Shown here piece by piece: positions 6,036 through 9,873 of a DNA stretch of 9,873 nucleotides; the stretch's first letter is position 1, and every line of letters starts with the position of its first letter. Position numbers and translations under genes: made by a program. Source of the stretch: Candidatus Brocadiaceae bacterium (GTDB taxonomy: Bacteria; Planctomycetota; Brocadiia; SM23-32); assembly GCA_003551785.1 (NCBI GenBank), contig PUNP01000928.1, positions 1 through 9,873 of the forward strand, written 5' to 3'. Below the pieces are notes generated by a model. That model saw nothing but the letters and a program-made list of their open reading frames with translations, was not told the origin of the DNA and did not search any database.

Positions 6036-6844
6036 CCCATAAAGCGAAGCAAGACAGCGACGAGCAGAAAACCCGCTAAAAACAAAAAAAAGAACTGCGC
6101 CGTTCGCGTAAGGGTGAGCATGACGTTGCTGCCAAAATCCGCCATCCAAGAATCGCTCCTGGTCCATGGGCGAGGATCTTTTTTTCCTGTAGCCTGGTCC
6201 GGGGTGGGGAAATTTTCAAAGTAATACTCCCAGCGATCTTTTGCCGATCCAGGCAGCGCATCGATCGCATTTATCGCCACTGCCAGCTTTACCATCAGGT
6301 AGGCCTCCTCCATCGCCCCTTTCAGTTTTCCGGATTTGCCGATGATGGAAAACCAGTAAAGCACCCGGCCAAGTCGGGGATCGGTGTTTTCTGCATGGAC
6401 GGCTGCCAGGTAATTTCGGATGCATTCACGCGTACAATAGACCGGATTTGTCAGAAGCCCCTTTTGCCCGGCACGCTTCAATTCAGCATTCACTATTTCT
6501 TTGTGAAAGGTCGCATTGTGGGCAATAATCGGCAAGTCGCCGATAAACGCTCTAAAATCCCCGCCAATCGTGGCGAAGGGTGGTTCCTTTCGAACATCCC
6601 GGTCGGAGATGCCGCCGGCGGATTCCGTTTTTCTGGGAATAGGCCGTTCCGGGTTGACCCGTGCCTGAAAATACCGGATCTCCAGTTCTTCGTTGTATTC
6701 CAGTTGCGTGAAGTCCACCTTCATAGCGGCCACTTCAATCACCCGATCAGCGCGGGGGTCGATTCCAGTCGTCCTGGTAACGATGACCACTGCCTCGGTC
6801 AGCCCGGTAAAACATTTTTTGTCTTTTTTATCAGTCATTGTCAT
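6032..6844 (-). CDS. Catalytically degenerate DnaQ/DEDDh exonuclease-fold protein with C-terminal membrane anchor
   Basis: At 270 residues it follows the 3'-5' exonuclease layout: a first strand VVIVTRTTGIDPRADRVIEVAAMKV (residues 19-43), the middle AGGISDRDVRKEPPF and IIAHNATFHKEIVNAEL (106-122), and a third motif region KGAMEEAYLMVKL (175-187). Active members need D and E in DxExTG, D in HNAxFD, and H and D in HxAxxDA. Here the aligned residues are V22, R24, H114, K175 and E180, so all five metal-site positions appear substituted and nuclease activity is unlikely. The fold's structural residues are kept, implying selection for binding rather than cutting. Residues about 249-268 (AQFFFLFLAGFLLVAVLLRF) form a single transmembrane helix at the extreme C-terminus, so the domain would face the cytosol from the inner membrane. 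The start ATG 6844 (a second ATG is two codons on) lacks a clear ribosome site. Confidence 0.72.
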   Translation of the reverse strand: MTMTDKKDKKCFTGLTEAVVIVTRTTGIDPRADRVIEVAAMKVDFTQLEYNEELEIRYFQARVNPERPIPRKTESAGGISDRDVRKEPPFATIGGDFRAFIGDLPIIAHNATFHKEIVNAELKRAGQKGLLTNPVYCTRECIRNYLAAVHAENTDPRLGRVLYWFSIIGKSGKLKGAMEEAYLMVKLAVAINAIDALPGSAKDRWEYYFENFPTPDQATGKKDPRPWTRSDSWMADFGSNVMLTLTRTAQFFFLFLAGFLLVAVLLRFMG

Positions 6845-6863
6845 GCGCGCGTAAAAAGTTGCG

Positions 6864-6890
6864 ATTATATCACTTTGTAAAAAAATTCAA
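6864..6890 (-). promoter_or_regulatory. Putative promoter of the exonuclease-like gene
   Basis: On the minus strand TATAAT (6869-6864) is preceded 15 bp upstream by TTGAAT (6890-6885). Transcription would begin about 13 nt before the ATG at 6844, a very short leader consistent with the missing Shine-Dalgarno. The spacer is two bases shorter than ideal. Confidence 0.4.
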
Positions 6891-7299
6891 GATCAAAGCG
6901 TGCGTAGTTCCGCCACCGCCGATTGAAACAGTTTATCAGCTTTTTGGAACGAAAAAAACGGATTTTGATTACTGATTATAACAGGTTTTTCCAGTGTGGA
7001 CCTGAATTTCTCTTTATTACACTACAAGAATCCTAAACATTTATGTTTTGCTGCTGACTCGGTGGATGTTTCAAACATGATTCCGGCGGACTTGTTCGAA
7101 GGCGGTGATGACGCATCGGCCTACGCGTATAGCCGCTGGTCGAAAACATGAGCAATTGCGCGCACCAGGTTTTGCCCTCATCCAGACGGGTGGCATCGCC
7201 AAGCCAGTCTCAGGATTCTTTGAAATTGTGTAAATTTTGATCATGAACATTTTAAAATGCCTTAGGATCGATACTATTTAAGGATCCATCAAAAGCTAC
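6891..7299. other. Gene-poor stretch left of the integrase remnant; possible decayed enzyme fragment
   Basis: No intact gene is visible in these roughly 400 bp. One plus-strand segment (about 7050-7151) reads VDVSNMIPADLFEGG and then YAYSRWSK before TGA. This resembles the N-terminal YxYSRxxNPT signature of Cys/Met-metabolism PLP enzymes, so it may be a scrap of such a gene. The match is too short to name. The rest is AT-rich and without structure I can support. Confidence 0.25.
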
Positions 7300-8196
7300 A
7301 TGCACGAAGACCGCATCCTGTTCTCCTGCAATTTTTTCGGCTCCCATATCGTCACGTCCGAACAAAAGCGGAGGCACTGGACTGGGAGGCAGCGGAAAAA
7401 AAAAGAGACTGGAACGAGAAGACCCGCACGGAATTTTCGCCACGTAAATGGGTTAACCTGTATCTGCTTGATTCTAATAGCAGGCATTCCAGCAAGGCCT
7501 ACGACGAAAAAAAGCCAACGTTCAGGGATTTTTTCACCGTAAAGGACGCAAATGGGTCCCCCGCTCGCAGATCGGAATGCGGATGTTATCTCGCTGAATT
7601 CGGGGACAGTGCTGAGGGTGTTGCAGGACCGATTTCAAAAGACAAGCGGGTATGCGGCCAACAAGGATCGAAAGAACTTCCTATGGTGATGATGGGAGAA
7701 CCGGACCTTCAAGGACAGTCCGTATGTGTTCGTCTGCGACGATCCGTATGATTTCTGTAGGGAGCATTACGGAGGCCCTTTTGTCCACAGGCGGCACCTT
7801 TTGCCTCGGTTGTGTGAGAAAGCCGGGGTTACACGCTTTGGGTTTCATGCTATCCGTCATATGGTAGCAACGTGGCTCTACCACATGGGCAAGCCGCTGG
7901 GAGCGATCCAAGCCATTCTCCGGCACAAAAGCGCAGCCTCCACGGAAAAGTACCTGAAATCCCTCGGACTGGAAGAAACCAGAACGCACCTTGAGGATCT
8001 GTGCGACATGAGGCCACCGGATCAGCCCGGGAGAAAAGAAACCGAAAGCGGAAGGGGAAAACGGGCGGAGGTCATTGAATTAAAAAGCCACCTGGAAAAA
8101 CGCTCCCAGGTGGCCGAAAAAGAAATGGCAGCCAAAACCGTTTCCGAAACCGTTTCCAGAGGTACCGAGCTGAAACCGGATTGGCTAACCCATTGA
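7300..8196 (+). pseudogene. Decayed tyrosine recombinase (phage/ICE-type integrase)
   Basis: Parts of one integrase are spread over two frames. MHEDRILFSCNFFGSHI (from 7300, frame 1) gives an N-terminal arm. Frame 0 then carries RTKAEALDWEAAEKKRDW and WVNLYLLDSNSRHSSKAYDE, then KKPTFRDFF (about 7359-7540), the core-binding domain. Frame 1 resumes by 7582 with VLRVLQDRF and SGYAANKDRKN and meets tandem TGA TGA at 7687-7692. The same frame then restarts at KDSPYVFVC and gives GFHAIRH and ILRHKSAASTEKYL, the H-x-x-R-H block and the nucleophile Tyr. The stretch with the first catalytic Arg (the TGLRxGE region, roughly 100 residues) is missing between the tandem stops and SPYVFV. Two frame changes, two stops and this deletion make it inactive. 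From 7726 a 156-aa C-terminal frame is still intact. It ends 6 bp from the tRNA-Glu fragment, the normal position for an integrase beside its attachment site. Confidence 0.82.
8135..8157 (+). repeat. Tandem 12-bp repeat inside the integrase 3' end
   Basis: AAACCGTTTCC occurs at 8135-8145 and again at 8147-8157 with a 12-bp period. It encodes the repeated TVSETVS of the integrase tail. Each copy is also nearly self-complementary (GAAAC-C-GTTTC). It lies about 45 bp left of the tRNA fragment and may be an arm-type integrase or excisionase site. Confidence 0.5.
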
Positions 8197-8202
8197 TTTT
8201 AG

Positions 8203-8246
8203 TGGCGTCCCCAAGGGGATTCGAACCCCTGTCGCCGGCGTGAAAG
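8203..8246 (-). other. tRNA-Glu(UUC) 3' fragment, integration (att) scar
   Basis: Read on the minus strand, 8246 to 8203 gives anticodon loop CTTTCAC (anticodon TTC at 8244-8242), the 3' anticodon strand GCCGG, a short variable loop, the T-arm AGGGGTTCGAATCCCCT, acceptor strand TGGGGAC, discriminator G and encoded CCA. This is the 3' 44 nt of a tRNA-Glu. The sequence 5' of the anticodon loop (TCGCT and on) cannot pair with GCCGG, and no D-arm or 5' acceptor (GTCCCCA) follows. So this is not a working tRNA but the copy left by site-specific integration with crossover at the anticodon loop, as tyrosine recombinases do. The neighbouring decayed integrase supports this. Confidence 0.85.
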
Positions 8247-8250
8247 AGCG

Positions 8251-8475
8251 ATATTTGACCTGAATGGGCCCGAACCCCACCGTTTTAGCCCATCTTTTCC
8301 TGACTTTTCCTGACCAAAGGGGTTCCAAAAGGGGTTCCAACCTCCACCGATATTTTTTCTTTTTTTGAAAAAATGAAAATATAATCGCGAGTGGAACCAA
8401 CTGCACATCAAGCGCCGTTCGGCTAAAAAAAGGAGCCGCACCCGCTTATCGGATACAGCCCCCTTTTCTGCCTCG
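8251..8475. other. Non-coding interval between att scar and cargo genes
   Basis: I see no credible gene here; open frames on the minus strand run through the tRNA fragment and repeats and are artefacts. It holds the tandem repeats listed separately, a very AT-rich patch (about 8350-8383) and a hairpin CGGCT (8420-8424) with AGCCG (8434-8438) whose loop is an A-run. On the minus strand this last element follows the 41-aa gene and might help stop transcription, but it is not a standard terminator. Confidence 0.4.
8294..8339 (+). repeat. Two adjacent tandem repeats near the att scar
   Basis: CTTTTCCTGA is repeated back to back (8294-8303 and 8304-8313). Two bases later AAAGGGGTTCCA is repeated back to back (8316-8327 and 8328-8339). 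The core TGGAACC recurs in the opposite orientation at 8392-8398. Such iterated short sites beside an attachment site fit integrase or excisionase arm binding; this is inference. Confidence 0.6.
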
Positions 8476-8601
8476 TTATTTCCTGTCCTTTTTGTCATCC
8501 GAAGACGACCGCCACCAGGACGCCAAAAAGCCGATCACAACCGCAACCGCCTGTGCAATCAGGGTGATGGTATCGTCATCCCTGTCTCTCTGCTTTTTCA
8601 T
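8476..8601 (-). CDS. Small 41-aa single-pass membrane protein
   Basis: ATG at 8601 on the minus strand is preceded by GGAGGT (8614-8609) with 7-nt spacing, a near-perfect Shine-Dalgarno that is hard to explain unless the frame is translated. The product starts with a highly charged segment (MKKQRDRDDDT). It then has one hydrophobic helix of about 19 residues (ITLIAQAVAVVIGFLASWW, residues 12-30) and ends with a polar, charged tail (RSSSDDKKDRK). It is therefore a predicted small inner-membrane protein, with no recognised family. It lies 28 bp after the 202-aa gene on the same strand and is probably the last gene of that operon. Possible roles by analogy include a small regulatory peptide, a holin-like or toxin-like protein, or a membrane adaptor; the sequence does not decide between them. 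Confidence 0.6.
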   Translation of the reverse strand: MKKQRDRDDDTITLIAQAVAVVIGFLASWWRSSSDDKKDRK

Positions 8602-8629
8602 CCAATTTACCTCCGTTGTTTCTGTTTGA

Positions 8630-9238
8630 TCAATGTGATTGCAGCTGCTTTATCAAAGCCGATGCATCTTGGCTTGACAACTCAGCTACTCCGGATCCGT
8701 AGGTGCCTTCGGCCAGCTCGTGCAGGGAATGCTCATTGTGACCCCGGGTTTTGGCAAGCGACCATATCGCACGCTTTTGGGCATCCGTAATTGTACTGGG
8801 TGCCTTGCCGTTGTCTGCGGCTTTGCGGGGTTTGGTACGGCCTTTTCCGTTTCCGTTACCAGGAACATCTCCGGGCTCGTCGCCCAATTCCTCAAGCGCG
8901 GTCATACCGATGTTTGACAGATCCCGCAGCACACGGGCTTTGGCACGTGTGGATGCCATGCGAATGATATGCTGGGCCACGGATTTATTCGTGTTGTGCG
9001 GGTTTGCATCGCCCAGATCGGAAAAGCTACTGCCGGACTCCGTCACTGCTGTGGCCTTCACGATACATTCCATGCCGTTGTCGGGACATGGCAGCTGCAC
9101 GATTCCCACCCTCAGCTCGGTCAGACCATGCTGATGCGCCAGATCGAGCAGCCCGGCATATGTCGCATAATCCTTTCCTTTGAGCTGCACCAAAAAACGC
9201 TTGTCCAGGGTGGGCCGGGATACATCTTCCGTTGTCAT
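8630..9238 (-). CDS. Uncharacterised mobile-element protein, possibly ssDNA-annealing-like (202 aa)
   Basis: ATG 9238 has AGGAGA (9251-9246) 7 nt upstream. Residues about 10-115 form a mixed alpha/beta domain starting LDKRFLVQLKGKDYATYAGLLDLAHQ and ending in a helix IIRMASTRAKARVLRDLSNIGMTALEELGD. The pattern of a basic helix STRAKARxLRD after a beta-rich domain recalls Rad52/Erf/RecT-type annealing proteins, but I cannot assign it to one. A Gly/Pro/Lys-rich linker (GDVPGNGNGKGRTKPRKA) follows. A C-terminal helical module of about 55 residues (ITDAQKRAIWSLAKTRGH, then GSGVAELSSQDASALIKQL) resembles tails found on phage recombination and GemA-like proteins. I believe similar proteins occur on other mobile elements, from memory only. 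It sits 19 bp after the VWA gene in one operon, suggesting a shared role in DNA metabolism or element maintenance. Confidence 0.7.
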   Translation of the reverse strand: MTTEDVSRPTLDKRFLVQLKGKDYATYAGLLDLAHQHGLTELRVGIVQLPCPDNGMECIVKATAVTESGSSFSDLGDANPHNTNKSVAQHIIRMASTRAKARVLRDLSNIGMTALEELGDEPGDVPGNGNGKGRTKPRKAADNGKAPSTITDAQKRAIWSLAKTRGHNEHSLHELAEGTYGSGVAELSSQDASALIKQLQSH

Positions 9239-9245
9239 ATTGGTA

Positions 9246-9251
9246 TCTCCT
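9246..9251 (-). promoter_or_regulatory. Strong Shine-Dalgarno of the 202-aa gene
   Basis: AGGAGA within AGAAAGGAGAT lies 7 nt before ATG 9238, in the 19-bp gap after the VWA stop. It fixes the start and supports one transcript for both genes. Confidence 0.7.
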
Positions 9252-9257
9252 TTCTTG

Positions 9258-9873
9258 TTAATTGCGGGTCAACAGACGCTCCAGCAGCGTGAACGTCTTT
9301 TCCGGAAGGTCCTGCACGGATTTCACGATCTCAACGTGCGGGAATATTTCCGGGAAGGCGAGCTGCTCAATTCCCAGGGCCAGAACCTCGATGCCCAGCC
9401 TAACGGCTTCCTGTACGGCAGCTTCAGCGTCTTCCGTGCAGTCTGGTTCACCGTCCGTGAGCACGATCAGAACCTTTCTCGGCTCGGGCAAGCTCAACAT
9501 CTCGCTTGCGGCGAAGCGCACAGCAGCATGCAGCGGTGTCTGGCCTTTTGGAGCCCCCGGGTAGAGTATCTTATTGCCGGGCTTGTGACCGTGGGACAGC
9601 AGAGGCGCTACCGGAATTGACGTACTGCCATTGTTACGGTTGTATGGGTAATAGGCGGGGAAAGCCGTTACCGCGAGGTTGATGCCCCGTATATGTTCCA
9701 GGGACTTGACCATGGCCAGCGTGACTTCCCGTGTCGTATGGAACCGTTCGTTCTCGTCCATGGACGTGGAGTTGTCCACGAGCAGATGAATGGCCGTGTT
9801 TACGGTTTTTTCCGGCGCCTTGCGGAGAAACAGCTTCGGATCGCCTGTTTTTATGCGGTGCAGGCGGTTTCTC
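9258..9873 (-). CDS. CobT-like VWA-domain protein (partial, N-terminus outside window)
   Basis: The frame is open to the right edge, giving at least 204 residues and the whole VWA domain at the C-terminus. Upstream of the domain the sequence RNRLHRIKTGDPKLFLRKAPEKTVNTA resembles the segment before the VWA domain in CobT and related proteins. The metal-ion-dependent adhesion site is complete: DNSTS (DxSxS), Thr in QTPLHAAV and Asp in LTDGEPD. VWA proteins of this class act with MoxR/CobS-type AAA+ ATPases that remodel a target, as in cobaltochelatase or nitric oxide reductase activation. The ATPase, if present, should be encoded just upstream, beyond the right edge. The phage- or ICE-like neighbours argue against a true cobalamin role. 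GTG within LLVDNS is not the start; the frame continues unbroken through it. Confidence 0.85.
   Translation of the reverse strand, partial: RNRLHRIKTGDPKLFLRKAPEKTVNTAIHLLVDNSTSMDENERFHTTREVTLAMVKSLEHIRGINLAVTAFPAYYPYNRNNGSTSIPVAPLLSHGHKPGNKILYPGAPKGQTPLHAAVRFAASEMLSLPEPRKVLIVLTDGEPDCTEDAEAAVQEAVRLGIEVLALGIEQLAFPEIFPHVEIVKSVQDLPEKTFTLLERLLTRN

Noticed and set aside
6395..6880. 161-codon plus-strand frame opposite the exonuclease-like gene
   Set aside because: It is antisense to a gene with clear fold motifs and a membrane helix, and it shows no domain of its own.
8203..8246. Intact tRNA-Glu gene
   Set aside because: Only the anticodon loop to CCA is present; the 5' acceptor, D-arm and 5' anticodon strand are missing.
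8199..8498. Minus-strand open frames of 73 and 99 codons between the att scar and the cargo genes
   Set aside because: Their C-terminal parts are translations of the tRNA fragment and of the tandem repeats (repeated WNPF, then QGFESPWG). The 99-codon frame runs antiparallel to no gene but overlaps the well-supported 41-aa gene.
1..9873. CRISPR array
   Set aside because: No regularly spaced repeats of 23-40 bp occur; all repeats found are short tandem or inverted units.

Overview
The window looks like a piece of a Desulfobacterota (deltaproteobacterial, Desulfobacteraceae-like sulfate-reducer type) chromosome. This is inferred from the style of the IHF-alpha subunit, the 7TM-DISM and HDOD diguanylate cyclases, the Rieske variant and the tRNA-Glu 3' end; I could not run a database search. 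It has two parts: a signalling region (1-4890) and an accessory region (about 4890-9873) with integration scars, broken genes and mobile-element cargo.

Signalling region, all on the plus strand. The window opens in the last 74 codons of an EAL (cyclic-di-GMP phosphodiesterase) protein. An IHF-alpha/HU-family DNA-bending protein follows, in which the usual intercalating proline of the beta-arm is replaced by Phe. Next comes a small Rieske-like protein that keeps the first C-x-H box but has Ser in place of the second-box His. Two diguanylate cyclases of different architecture follow. The first is signal peptide, DISMED2-like periplasmic sensor, 7TM and GGDEF. The second is cytosolic: HDOD, coiled coil and GGEEF. 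Both have intact active-site and RxxD inhibitory-site motifs, so about 5 kb holds one c-di-GMP-degrading and two c-di-GMP-making proteins.

Transition region (4891-7300). An AT-rich frame at 5210-5665 encodes what looks like a secreted or periplasmic protein with a clear signal peptide but no ATG, GTG or TTG start. On the minus strand, 6844-6032 encodes a DnaQ/DEDDh-fold protein whose five catalytic positions all appear substituted and which ends in a transmembrane helix. A 52-codon frame overlaps its stop by ATGA. About 450 bp of mostly non-coding DNA follows.

Mobile-element junction (7300-8400). A tyrosine-recombinase gene is decayed: two frame changes, tandem stops and loss of the middle of the catalytic domain. 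It ends 6 bp from a 44-nt copy of the 3' part of tRNA-Glu(UUC), from the anticodon loop to CCA, on the minus strand. The 5' half of the tRNA is absent, so this is an attachment-site scar. The geometry fits tandem accretion: an old element with a dead integrase on the left, and a second element on the right inserted into the same tRNA gene. Short tandem repeats of related shape lie on both sides of the scar.

Right-hand element (8476-9873), minus strand. A compact cassette runs leftward: a CobT-like VWA-domain protein with complete MIDAS motif (cut by the window edge), an uncharacterised 202-aa protein with some features of phage single-strand annealing proteins, and a 41-aa single-pass membrane protein with a perfect Shine-Dalgarno. 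The three genes are tightly spaced, with strong ribosome sites before the second and third. This cassette and the membrane-anchored pseudo-exonuclease are the best candidates for undescribed biology here.
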